Assembly (NCBI RefSeq): GCF_028369105.1
Contig: NZ_JAQNDO010000001.1
Location: 9,642,501 to 9,706,500 of the forward strand
Source: Polyangium mundeleinium
GTDB taxonomy: Bacteria > Myxococcota_A > Polyangia > Polyangiales > Polyangiaceae
DNA: 64,000 nucleotides
Direction: 5' to 3'
Part shown: positions 58,101-64,000 of the stretch, piece after piece
Layout of the letters: each line of letters begins with the position of its first letter
How positions within the stretch are numbered: position 1 is the first letter of the stretch
Notes under the pieces: generated by a model
Told to the model about the DNA's origin: nothing
The model's input: the letters and a program-made list of their open reading frames with translations, nothing else
Databases searched by the model: none
Position numbers and translations under genes: made by a program

Positions 58101-60222
58101 CCGCGATCTGCGTGGCTTCGCGCAGCGCGGCGAGCCGATCGGAGGCGTCCTTCGCGACGTCCCCGCGCACTTCGAGGATCTTGAGCAGACCCGGAGAGGC
58201 CCCCTCCTCGCGGTAGATCGGTTCGAGGACGTCGGCGGCGCCGAGCCGATGCTCGCCACTGCCGAGCATGCGCTCCACGGCCTGACGGCACGTCTTGTCG
58301 GAGCGATCGAGGTCGAGCGCCTGACGGTACGCGTCGAGCGCGCCCGCGCCGTCGCCGAGGCGACTGAGCCGCACCTGCGCGAGCTTCGCGAGAATGGCGG
58401 TGCGCTCCTCCGAGGGCGCGAGGCCCGCTTCGGCGTCGAGCGTCTGCGCGAGTTCCTCCCAGCGCTGCTCGCGTTCGAGCAAGGGCAGGATGCGCGCGTG
58501 AATCTCGCGGGTCGGGCCGTACGTCTGGAGGAACCTGCGCCAGCCGTCGAGCACCGCGCCGAGATCGTTCGAGCGCGCGGCGCGGAGATCGGCTGCGCGG
58601 AACGCGAGGTCGCGCGCCGCTTCCCTGTCGGTCTCGAGGGCCGCGCGACGTTCGAGGACATCGGCGAGCGAGACCTCGTCCCCTGCGGCCTCGTAGAGGC
58701 GTTCGAGCGCGGGGAGCGCTTCGCTCTCCAGCGACGTGCCGACGAGCTTCCGGTACGCGGCGATAGCGCCCGGCGCATCACCGAGCGTCTCCTCGCGCAG
58801 CCGCGCGAGCCGCTCGGCCGCACCGGCGCGCGCGTCGGGCTCCGGCTCGATATCGCTCAGCCGATCGAGCGCCGCGGCGAGCGCGCTCCAGTCGGAGGCT
58901 TGCTCGCACAGATCTGCGAGGGCCCGCGCCGCGCGCACACCCGCGTCCTCCGCGAGCCCCGCGTCCACGGCGCTCTGGAACGACGCGCGCGCCCGCTTCG
59001 GATCTCCCGTCTCCAGGAAGAGCTCGCCGAGGTCGGAGGCGATCTTCGCCCGCACGAGCGGGTCCTTCGCGCCGGCCGAGGCGCGCGTCAGCACGCGCGT
59101 CACGTCGAGCCGGCGATCGAGCGCCGCGCCGATGGAACGGTACCGCGCGCGCACCTCGTCGTCGTTGGGATCGACCGTGAGGATGCCCTCGTAGAGCGTA
59201 AACGCGGCGCCCAGGTCGCCGAGGTGCTGGTATTGCAGCGCCGCAAGCCGCTTCTGCGCTTCGAGCCGGCGCGGGCCACGCACGCTGTCGATCTGGATCG
59301 TCAGCATGCGCGCAGCGTCCTCGTACTGCTCGCGCGACATGAACACGTTCTCGATGGCGGCGGCGGCGCGCGCGGCGAGCGTCTTGTGCGTGAGGAGCTG
59401 CTCGCAGGTGCTCCACGCGAGCTCGCTGTCGGGGTTCTTCTTGAGCACCTCCTCCGCGTGCGGCAGCGCCTTCTCGATCTCGTGCAGGCTGACCGAGTAG
59501 AGCTCGATGGCCTGCTCACGCAGCGCGAGGAGATCCTCGTCGGCGGGCGGCGGATCGGCGGAGATGGCTTGCTCGTAGAGCTTCGCCACGTCGGCGAAGC
59601 GGCCCGCGGCGATGAATCGCTCGGCCATCGCGTTGCGGCTGTCGGCGTCGGTCGGGTCGAGCCGGAGGATCTGCTGGTGGAGCTTGAACGCCTTGTCCTC
59701 CTCGCCTTGCAGCGCGGCGAGGATCTGGACGGCGGCGCGGAGGAACGCGAGCTGCTCTTGTTTGTCCGGCCGGTGCGCCGCCATCTGCGTGTAGAGATCG
59801 GCGAGCTTCGTCCAGTCCTCGCGGTCGCGCAGGATGGCTTCGAGGCGCTGGAACGCGTCGACGTTGCCCGGCGACAGTTGCATGACGCGCTCGAGATGCG
59901 GCTGTGCCGTCGCTCCGTCGCCGGCGTAGTCCACGAGGAACGCCGAGGCGCTGAGCAAGAGCTCGATCTGCGCGGCCGGCTGCAGCAGGCGAATCTTCCG
60001 GTCGCGGCAGATGGCGTCGTAGGCAGCGGCGAGCTCGGCGATGCGGTTGTCCCGATGCGCAGCCTGATGGAGCATGTCCCATAGCTCTCCGGGGCTCGCG
60101 CCCTTCGCGAGGGCCTGAGCGAGCAAATCCAGGAGCGCGGGTTCGTTCTCGATCGTCTGTTCCAGGGCCGAGGCAACGGTGTCCAGCTGCGGTACGGCGC
60201 GACCGGTCTTCGATTCCTGCAT
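49189..60222 (-). CDS. Giant TPR-repeat protein (3,677 residues)
   Basis: The largest gene in the window, 11 kb. The ATG at 60222 (MQESKTGRAVPQLD) follows GGGAAGGGAC; the frame extends a further 24 residues of noise. From about residue 30 to the end it is tetratricopeptide-like helix pairs (LxxLY-x-x-x-GRFADVAKLYEQAI...LDPTDADSRNAMAERF), on the order of a hundred units, with the recurrent phrases 'LYRREG', 'LEQILRLDP' and 'RGDHDVA'. No enzymatic domain, signal peptide, transmembrane helix or cofactor site is visible. The protein should form a very long superhelical scaffold in the cytosol. Units are divergent, so gene conversion is not recent. Partners are unknown. Confidence 0.9.
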   Translation of the reverse strand: MQESKTGRAVPQLDTVASALEQTIENEPALLDLLAQALAKGASPGELWDMLHQAAHRDNRIAELAAAYDAICRDRKIRLLQPAAQIELLLSASAFLVDYAGDGATAQPHLERVMQLSPGNVDAFQRLEAILRDREDWTKLADLYTQMAAHRPDKQEQLAFLRAAVQILAALQGEEDKAFKLHQQILRLDPTDADSRNAMAERFIAAGRFADVAKLYEQAISADPPPADEDLLALREQAIELYSVSLHEIEKALPHAEEVLKKNPDSELAWSTCEQLLTHKTLAARAAAAIENVFMSREQYEDAARMLTIQIDSVRGPRRLEAQKRLAALQYQHLGDLGAAFTLYEGILTVDPNDDEVRARYRSIGAALDRRLDVTRVLTRASAGAKDPLVRAKIASDLGELFLETGDPKRARASFQSAVDAGLAEDAGVRAARALADLCEQASDWSALAAALDRLSDIEPEPDARAGAAERLARLREETLGDAPGAIAAYRKLVGTSLESEALPALERLYEAAGDEVSLADVLERRAALETDREAARDLAFRAADLRAARSNDLGAVLDGWRRFLQTYGPTREIHARILPLLEREQRWEELAQTLDAEAGLAPSEERTAILAKLAQVRLSRLGDGAGALDAYRQALDLDRSDKTCRQAVERMLGSGEHRLGAADVLEPIYREEGASPGLLKILEVRGDVAKDASDRLAALREATQIAEGDLGDAKRALLFAGLGLRIATNDMADDVPEWLSTVERLAGDDAARRAGILIQALGNRNVDHPAIAELAKATGEALAIYGDFVGALSVFRNALAFEPSSPDLITRIDSLLQKHGNAHERLALYKGALAATTDPDRRRQIFHSIGTIERRGLRDLAAAAATYRRALEEDAGDRGAYEALLDVLEEGSDAEGLYAALIGGVERAADAEERAAITLRMANLSASRGWIDRARQHYRSLLDEGTTLSDETLDRIADLARKAGDNDLYRVLLERRISTADGPLSEARWLEHLAALKAEAFGDTAAAIEDYRRAGDLADGGGDGALAERLFERVLALSTDDRDAAERLVDLYRRSEAWEKLPAVYEVLFRTAADAAERADKLLAFEDAAIHAKATTRFVSAADALLADEGALDVGPREALQAARARVLAADPDRQEDAAAAYRSMIQGASDPWTAVEAFEGFLDQSPPSQARLEDRRWVLGFRLQRAEGDRRIEALLAWAAAEENVFKDPRAAADLYARVLEQDPQNDAALAARGRLLLDVGDVEGAAAMIAARRDLREGAERTALELELATLLLDRLGRVDEALAAVEPVLEAEPGNEGALVLLERALARPESRRRAAEMLERACDTTGDESIAARILKLLIATPADASDLVDLRAGWFTRLLDRPGAAPELALDLAVRAVEELPYDAALWDRAEQLGRDADRPDLVAEAYRKKLESDSVRELDPDTLDDLGRRSVDYHEEFFFDDQDAVMKLLRRVVDVAPDALWAFERLKLAYNQNERWADLFSLYDQAIERTDDKFARVELLEDAAESAKDLAGDPDRAVQYLEQLLPLKPRDKKIRTSLERLYERLGRHRPLIDLLSHELASLDVEAAQKLRARIATLWLEGVVEPDAAFRVVEEMLNVEPSRAEALDLLERVLAATGSAEPLSIRPSAEAENTARQRAAVVLEQRYRSEERHEDLARVLSVRLEAAVDPAARGALLREIVSLRADVLDDPAGALESLAALVALEPAEPSHRAELERLAARVDRFDRLAEVLVGVSEGAGGALKIELLSRASAIYVEKLGDRGRAIDLGRTILSLEPEHPELVVGPARDLERLLAEEGRSAERCEVLERLARLEKDPDARRATLLEVARIASSELGDKPRAIAAYRARLADEPRDLDALGGLALDLEAENRFGELAEVLERRAELTEGDAARQDLVRVAAICDQDLRDVARAITVWEGVRARFGADDESCDALARLLEKAARWPDLVALLRTSAAQADDDGSNVARAAELYRRLGDVQRDRTAQWAEAVASYEAAIRCADPGGLALSGLESLLSLIDLDDEARRPILAAAVRVLTAAYAASGDWQRTIDLLEPRLAAATSATERTAILAETASLHEHRRNDPAAAFDAVWRAFAAVKTSELSAEVLRLAAIADRWADIAEAFPAIEAQGDVPPDVARALWWSVALWHRDRRGDERAAEIAIERALTYDPTNAEMLAALVELRRHAPGKPLVDALLRLSEVSADALPLHREAVTVASDHVGDPSLAKSIAEAMLQKAEARWIGEGSDPLSEAATFAAWALDVLVRICREEGDLVRVVALCLDGAKLPFEPSRRRALRLAAAEISDAQPAIAIYEELFGEDPTDELVGSRLEELYRKEGRRAELLTLRERQISVADEVLARVDLRLDLAFLLVESGEVDRAIGSLRKNLEESPSHAPSVDKLAELFGARGDHGALASLWEDQAARREADRDTTAAAELWRRAAIIAETRVGDLPRAISDYRRAARYRDMASLDALARLFTARGDHAAAAEVLETICADAPADASPHPVLRLAEAYIASGEPALAQQRLEEAQGRVADPAPLRARLSVLYREAEAWGPLAELIAIEAAHTENAAKRTALLREAADLHFSKRNKPEAAVPLLEQASQLTPDDRAIKLSLCDALSAAGRSDEASNILRQIIDAYGSRRPKDRAIVHYYLARVFLSSGDRKAALAELDVALKIDPTHPEILLALARLSFDEGQFDRAQRTYRSLLMMVRRLRDEQGSPAVTRTEVLIALAEIADRQGDPDRSAEHVESAFEASRESPDEADRLIRALRGRQNHALLARALELRLDGAGGDAAALAPVLAELAALYEQHLGRAEDALSLWLRALAVRPTSGDAHRSALGLARRLGAVEKYLDALRKLVAATTVDPPLVDLLLHLGRALSGEGGDAAQADEAFRRAEALLLERPGDRRIHEVWRALEASCEQRGDREGQIALLEKRIAAASESAPPAELADGLYRLAELALREPGGAARGVPALERALSLDASPDRAEAIFRLGLQREENAAQIAPLFERFARQHDRPRALVDALVLLAPERGADLYREAVSVAEGLGDTALVESVLRRALAREEGVSDTSDDLWALVALAKVRAAAEDWAEARALEERAGRVAAPGDERGHLLASASIARDKLGDLAGAARLYAELFEREPADRDLWGPLADLYRSLGEDEALGRVIEQVVPLLETVEDRSRMRLERARLAQKRDGGADEAISALTELLDDDPANQEAATLLSSLLEAAGRFEDLASLLERRIDLAKDREDTASVASLSMRLGALLEQQGESARARDAYHGILDWDATNLDALRAIVRICEKAEDPSELADALEKLLGAEKGEAAEATAQRLAAIRAEQGDEDGVDRALEAGYRAFPTSAVLGAKLKERFESREDFRKIADVYQIEAEGRTSKEDRVGCLRKAAAILRDKEQDLPGAIEVLKRALDIDPLERALVAELVGAQSEMGDHQLAAASIASAAANVEGAAAVELLLHAARLLLATPEGASAAVELVEDARRRQPDAWEPVIVLAEAYVGAGRVDEARPLATNAVAAYEGRRSRTLAAAHRALAHVERASGNDDVAFEQLSKAFENDAGSADIALELGQLAVDRGDHDVASRALRAVTMMKITAPGSAEGTTSRGRALAYFHLGRLAVAQGDRGKARLLVEKALAEDANLDAARDLADELASD

Positions 60223-60392
60223 GTCCCTTCCCGAGCCGCCGGGGAAAATCGGCGCGGCCGAGAACGTATCAAGGATCGTTCGGACGGATCGCATTGATCT
60301 GAATCAGCCGCCGGCAAAATCACGAAATGCAGCTGGAACCCCGGGGGACCCCGTCGGCCACCTCGCCCCCGCCCCGGGGGGTGGCCCCGCGC

Positions 60393-61352
60393 ATGGTGCG
60401 TGGGTTACGCTGCGTCACTGTGCGGACGACACGTCGTGGCTTCCTGATCGGAGCCTCCGCGGCGGCATGGACGCTCGGCACGACGCGACGCGCCGAAGCC
60501 GGAGGGACGACCGATCTCGGCGCCTCGGATCTCGACGTGCGCGACCTCGATCTTCCCGGCGATCGCGCGCTCGGCCGGCGCATGACCCTTTCGATCCCGC
60601 GCGGCCTCGATCCCACGAAGGCCCCGGCGCCGCTCCTCGTTCTCCTGCATGGCCTCGGCGAGACCGGCGACGAGCGCATGGGCGCCTACGCCTGGCTCGA
60701 ACGGTACGGCCTCGCGACGGCGTTCGCGCGCCTCGGCCGGCCTCCCGTCGTGCGCACGTCGAAACGGCTGGACTTCACCGACGAACATCTCCGCGCGGTC
60801 AACGAGGAGCTCTCGCGCACGCCCTTCCGCGGCTTCGTGATCGCCTGTCCCTACACGCCGAACGTCAACAAGGCGGCGAACCCCAAGGCCGCGCTCGATG
60901 GCTACGCGCGCTGGATCGCCGAGGTCGTCGTGCCACGCGCGCGCCGCGAGGCGCACGTAGCGACCGACGTCGCGCGCATCGCCCTCGATGGATGCTCGCT
61001 CGGAGGCTACGTCGCGCTCGAAGTCTTCTCACGCCGCCCCGAGACCTTCGGCGCGATCGGCGTCGTGCAGACGGCGATCGGCGCGCACCGGACCGCGGGT
61101 TACGCCGATCGCCTCGCCGCGATCATCACCGCCCACGGCGCGCGCGGGGTGCACGTCGAGACGAGCACCACGGATCCGTTTCGCGCGGCCAACGAAGCTC
61201 TCTCCGCCGATCTCACCAAGCGCAACGTCCCGCACGACGCCGTCGTCTTACCGGGTCCGCACGACCAACCCTGGCTCCGCGAGGTCGGCACGCTGGAGAT
61301 GCTCCGCTGGCACGACCGCCGCTTCCGGGGTTTGTCTGTCCGGAACCCCTGA
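60393..61352 (+). CDS. Tat-exported alpha/beta-hydrolase (esterase-like)
   Basis: 319 residues from the ATG at 60393; GTG 60420 is an alternative start. A twin-arginine signal TRRGFLIG (Arg14-Arg15) leads to a hydrophobic core (ASAAAWTLG) and an AEA cleavage site, so it should be exported folded. The mature part is an alpha/beta hydrolase of the PHB-depolymerase/esterase-like type: LLVLLHGLGETGDER, the nucleophile elbow LDGCSLGGYVALE (Ser202), a candidate acid in the EAHVATDVARIA region or later, and His in LPGPHDQPWL. The substrate is unknown. It is divergent from the giant TPR gene. Confidence 0.82.
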   Translation: MVRGLRCVTVRTTRRGFLIGASAAAWTLGTTRRAEAGGTTDLGASDLDVRDLDLPGDRALGRRMTLSIPRGLDPTKAPAPLLVLLHGLGETGDERMGAYAWLERYGLATAFARLGRPPVVRTSKRLDFTDEHLRAVNEELSRTPFRGFVIACPYTPNVNKAANPKAALDGYARWIAEVVVPRARREAHVATDVARIALDGCSLGGYVALEVFSRRPETFGAIGVVQTAIGAHRTAGYADRLAAIITAHGARGVHVETSTTDPFRAANEALSADLTKRNVPHDAVVLPGPHDQPWLREVGTLEMLRWHDRRFRGLSVRNP

Positions 61353-61364
61353 GCGCGGCCCGCG

Positions 61365-61964
61365 TCAGGCTTCGCCCACGCTCCGCATCGACATCATCAC
61401 GGCGGGCGTGAGGCCGTGCAGCGCATAGGCGCGCTCCCACCGATCGTCCACGTCGACGTCGAAGAGCACGCCTTCGTCGAGCGGCGTCGGCAGCCACGCG
61501 CCCGTCCCGATCTCCCGTTCGAGCTGCCCGGGCCCCCATCCGCTGTAGCCGAGCATCACCATCCGCCGCTTCGGATCCGGCGCGCCCGCCTGCGCCACAC
61601 GCTCCTGCACGAGCTCGTCGAACGCCACGCGGCGCGACGTGAGCCGGATCCGACCGTCCACGGCGAGCACGCCCTCCTGCTCCGCGTCGAGGCTCGGATC
61701 CACGCAGAGGATCCAGCCCATCGTCGGCGCCACCGGCCCCCCGAGGAACACCGGCCCATCGTCCTTCGACTCCGGCCCCTTGTACCCCGCGAGCTTCAGC
61801 ACCTCGCCGAGCGACATCGGGGCGACGCGGTTCACCACGAAGCCGAGCGCGCCGTCCTCGTTGTGCACCGCGAGCAGCACGACCGTCCGATCGAAGTTCG
61901 GATCTCCGAGCGGAGGCGAAGCGATCAAGAACCCGGGCGCGAGCGAGCGGTGGGCTTTGTTCAT
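61365..61964 (-). CDS. AlgH/YqgE (UPF0301) family protein
   Basis: 199 residues, the family's usual length. It contains the signatures SLAPGFLIASPPLGDPNFDRTVVLL, GALGFVVNR, the FLGGPV motif and MLGYSGWGPGQLEREI. The family is widespread and called a transcriptional regulator in Pseudomonas (AlgH), but has no known biochemical activity. The ATG at 61964. It converges on the hydrolase gene with a 12-base gap and is divergent from the reductase operon. Confidence 0.93.
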   Translation of the reverse strand: MNKAHRSLAPGFLIASPPLGDPNFDRTVVLLAVHNEDGALGFVVNRVAPMSLGEVLKLAGYKGPESKDDGPVFLGGPVAPTMGWILCVDPSLDAEQEGVLAVDGRIRLTSRRVAFDELVQERVAQAGAPDPKRRMVMLGYSGWGPGQLEREIGTGAWLPTPLDEGVLFDVDVDDRWERAYALHGLTPAVMMSMRSVGEA

Positions 61965-62066
61965 CCGTTCCCATCTTAATCGAATTCGTCGTCGCGGGCG
62001 TGCCCGCTCCATGCTCCTTCCGCGTGCCTCGCCCCGCGCGACGCTCGACGCTACGATCGCCGAACG

Positions 62067-62789
62067 ATGCTCGACCGCACGGAAGGAATGCCGCCTCGCT
62101 CGCGGCCCTGGGTCACCGTGCATTTCGCGCAATCCCTCGACGGCCGCATCGCTACCTCCACGGGTGATTCGCGCTGGATCAGCGGCCAGGAGACCACGCG
62201 CTTCGCCCACGCCCTCCGCGCCGCCGCCGACGCGGTCCTCGTCGGCTCCGGCACGGCGCTCGCCGACGATCCGCTTCTCACCGTGCGACACGTGCCGGGA
62301 AAACAACCCCTGCGTGTCGTGCTCGACACCCGCGGCCGCGTGCCTCCCGCAGCGCAGCTCTTCCGCGACGCGACCACACGCACGCTGCACGTCACGCGGC
62401 AGGCGTCACGCGCGACGCTGCCGTCCCACGTCGAGTGCTGTGCGCTCCCCGTCGCGACGAGCGGGGAAGGCATCCACCTCGACGCGCTGCTCGTCGCCCT
62501 CGCAGAGCGCGGCACGCGCGAGCTGCTCGTCGAAGGCGGCCGTGGCGTGATCACCTCCTTCCTCCGGGAAGGGCTCGTCGATCGGCTCGTCGTCACCGTC
62601 GCGCCTCTCGTCATCGGCGCGGGCATCGAGGCCGTCGGCGATCTCGGTACACGCAAGCTCGATCAAGCCCTGCGCCTGGAGCTCCGCCGCGTCCTCCACG
62701 TCGGCGGCGACGTGCTCCTCGAACTCGCCCGCAAAGGCGCGCCGCCCTTGCCGGTCTCGCTCCCCGACGCGGCGTCGGTGGCCTCGTGA
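62067..62789 (+). CDS. RibD C-terminal-like / dihydrofolate-reductase-fold reductase
   Basis: 240 residues, a stand-alone RibD reductase-like domain (no deaminase half). Motifs: VTVHFAQSLDGRIATSTGDSRWISG (substrate site), HALRAAADAVLVGSGTALADDP (NADPH helix), LVEGGRGVITSFLREGLVDRLVV and a final IGAG. In RibD this fold reduces the ribosylamino-pyrimidine of riboflavin synthesis with NADPH; free-standing members reduce pteridines or related pyrimidines. The GTGA overlap to the next gene shows coupling. With a dehydrogenase and a pterin synthase following, a pterin-like product is more likely than riboflavin (inferred). Confidence 0.88.
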   Translation: MLDRTEGMPPRSRPWVTVHFAQSLDGRIATSTGDSRWISGQETTRFAHALRAAADAVLVGSGTALADDPLLTVRHVPGKQPLRVVLDTRGRVPPAAQLFRDATTRTLHVTRQASRATLPSHVECCALPVATSGEGIHLDALLVALAERGTRELLVEGGRGVITSFLREGLVDRLVVTVAPLVIGAGIEAVGDLGTRKLDQALRLELRRVLHVGGDVLLELARKGAPPLPVSLPDAASVAS

Positions 62790-63781
62790 CCCGGGCCCGC
62801 GCGATCTGGTTCGAACGACCCGGCGTCGCGGCTCTCCGCGACGAACCCCTCCCCGACCCGGGTCCGCGCGAAGCCCTCGTTCGTACGCTTGCGTGTGGGG
62901 TCAGCGCCGGAACCGAACGCCTCGTTCTCATGGGCCGCGTGCCACCCGACATCCGCGCCGTGATGGCCCTGCCCGCGCAGCGCGGCTCGTTTGATCTGCC
63001 GACGAGCTACGGCTACGCGGCCGTCGGCATCGTCGAGGCGATCGGCCCTCACACGTCGCCTGAGCTGCTCGGTCGTACCGTCTTCGCGCTCCACCCGCAC
63101 CACGATCGTTTCATCTCCAACGAACACGCGCTCCGCCCGTTGTCCGAGGGCATCCCCGCGCCACGCGCTACGCTCGCGGCGAACCTCGAAACCGCGCTGA
63201 ATGCCGTGTGGGACGCGGAGATCGCGCTCGGCGAGCGCGTCGTCGTCATGGGCCTCGGCGTCGTGGGACAGCTCATCGCGCGCCTCGCCACGCGCGCGGG
63301 TGGCCACGTCACCTGCATCGACCCGGACGAACGCCGCGCCACGCTCGCCCGCGACCTCGGATGCGCCGCATCGCTCCCCTCGATCGACGCGGCCATCGTC
63401 GCCGAAGCCGACGTCCTGATCGAAGCTTCCGGCTCCCCCGAAGCCCTCGCCGCGCTCGTCGCATCCGCTGGCCCCGAAGCGCGCATCCTCGTCGTCTCCT
63501 GGTACGGCGAGCGTGGCGTCCCCTTGCCCCTCGGCGGCCGATTCCACCCGAACCGCGTCACGATCCGATCGAGCCAAGTCGGCGCGATCCCACCCGCGCG
63601 CCGCGCTCGCTTCACCTTCGAGCGACGCTTCTCCGTCGTGAACGAACTGCTCCGCGACGACCACCTCGATCGCCTCGTCGGTCCGCTCGTTCCCTTCACC
63701 GATGCGCCCCGCCTGTACACGTCGCTCGCTGCCGGCGAAGCGTGGAATCCGCCGCATCGCGTGCTCGATCCGTCACGTTGA
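62786..63781 (+). CDS. Zinc-type (MDR) alcohol dehydrogenase-like protein
   Basis: 331 residues from GTG 62786, overlapping the previous stop by four bases. It is a medium-chain dehydrogenase/reductase: N-terminal catalytic domain (EALVRTLACGVSAGTERLVLMGRVPP), Rossmann domain with VVVMGLGVVGQLIARLATRAG (GLGVVG nucleotide site) and CIDPDERR (acidic residue suggesting NAD). The usual zinc ligands (GHE motif) are not evident, so it may be zinc-independent. It ends 29 bases before the pterin-synthase gene, in one operon. Confidence 0.87.
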   Translation: MTRARAIWFERPGVAALRDEPLPDPGPREALVRTLACGVSAGTERLVLMGRVPPDIRAVMALPAQRGSFDLPTSYGYAAVGIVEAIGPHTSPELLGRTVFALHPHHDRFISNEHALRPLSEGIPAPRATLAANLETALNAVWDAEIALGERVVVMGLGVVGQLIARLATRAGGHVTCIDPDERRATLARDLGCAASLPSIDAAIVAEADVLIEASGSPEALAALVASAGPEARILVVSWYGERGVPLPLGGRFHPNRVTIRSSQVGAIPPARRARFTFERRFSVVNELLRDDHLDRLVGPLVPFTDAPRLYTSLAAGEAWNPPHRVLDPSR

Positions 63782-63810
63782 TCCGCGGCTCCTGCGGTAT
63801 CTTGGAGCGC

Positions 63811-64000
63811 ATGTACACGGTCGGCGTTCGTGATCACATCATGGTGGCTCACCGTCTCGACGGTGACTTCTTCGGACCCGCGCAACGCATGCATGGCGCG
63901 ACGTACGTGGTCAGCATCGAGGTCGAGCAAGAAGAGCTCGACGAGCATTGCGTCGTCTGCGACATCGGCATGCTCCGCGCCAAGCTGCGCAGCGTCCTCG
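63811..64000 (+). CDS. 6-pyruvoyl-tetrahydropterin synthase/QueD family, 5' fragment
   Basis: Only the first 63 residues lie in the window. The ATG at 63811 follows GGAG at 63804-63807. The fragment MYTVGVRDHIMVAHRL...FGPAQRMHGATYVVSIEVE shows the PTPS fold: an early His (AHRL, usually a zinc ligand) and MHGATYVV, the position of the family's HGHxY zinc motif, here altered to HGATY. The later catalytic residues are outside. The family makes 6-pyruvoyl- or 6-carboxy-tetrahydropterin from dihydroneopterin triphosphate. It is the third gene of the operon. Confidence 0.82.
   Translation, partial: MYTVGVRDHIMVAHRLDGDFFGPAQRMHGATYVVSIEVEQEELDEHCVVCDIGMLRAKLRSVL

Noticed and set aside
50863-60084. 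Two plus-strand open frames of over 1,500 codons opposite the giant TPR gene
   Set aside because: Arg/Glu/Leu-rich translation with no domain pattern, no ribosome-binding sites, and exact antisense of a repetitive high-GC gene. Open antisense frames of this kind arise from codon bias.

Overview
This window looks like a chromosomal segment of a large-genome myxobacterium, probably order Polyangiales (Sorangium/Polyangium-like). The reasons are the very high GC with strong third-position bias, many lipoproteins with Gly-, Pro- or Gln-rich linkers, abundant vWA, TPR and one- or two-component signalling proteins, a V4R/roadblock cluster, and a receiver domain with a histone-H1-like tail. The taxonomic call is an inference from gene content. 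I see no rRNA, CRISPR array, transposase, phage gene or plasmid origin.

Layout. 0-3.4 kb: the end of an MMPL/RND exporter, a GT4 glycosyltransferase, a tiny membrane ORF, a STAS-like protein and a plant-type GH19 chitinase lipoprotein. 3.4-9.8 kb (minus strand): tRNA-Pro(UGG), an S9 dipeptidyl peptidase lipoprotein, a CNNM/CorC CBS membrane protein, plant-type glutamate-cysteine ligase, and a homocysteine S-methyltransferase-like protein lacking its zinc cysteines. 9.9-18.6 kb (minus): a MoxR-DUF58-BatA-vWA operon led by a DUF4175-like coiled-coil membrane protein. 18.9-22.2 kb: the receiver/H1-like protein, a HpnA-like epimerase and a coupled pair of unknown proteins. 22.4-24.7 kb: groES-groEL behind a sigma70-type promoter with a perfect CIRCE operator. 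24.7-27.6 kb: YihY and DoxX membrane proteins and a vWA lipoprotein.

27.8-31.7 kb holds the most unusual item: two adjacent GHKL (Hsp90-like) ATPases, the second carrying a C-terminal HEXXH zincin-like domain. 32.3-38.2 kb is a same-strand signalling run: V4R sensor, roadblock/LC7, OmpA-like protein, coiled coil with a roadblock-like end, PAS histidine kinase, and a receiver-DUF4388-TPR regulator, closed by a strong terminator. 38.3-40.6 kb (minus): a fused haem-oxygenase-like diiron oxidase/cupin protein, a 48-bp repeat pair and an unknown protein. 40.7-46.2 kb (plus): an ABC-F ATPase overlapping a thioredoxin-fold lipoprotein, and an E2 acyltransferase overlapping glyA. 46.3-48.9 kb: two paralogous lipoproteins flanking a small helical protein, then an HU-family protein. 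49.2-60.2 kb: one 3,677-residue TPR protein. 60.4-64 kb: a Tat-exported hydrolase, an AlgH/YqgE protein, and an apparent RibD-like reductase / zinc-type dehydrogenase / 6-pyruvoyl-tetrahydropterin-synthase operon that leaves the window.

Many genes use translational coupling (GTGA, ATGA and TGATG overlaps). On this high-GC DNA long antisense open frames are ubiquitous; the minus- or plus-strand gene was chosen by domain content and ribosome-binding sites.
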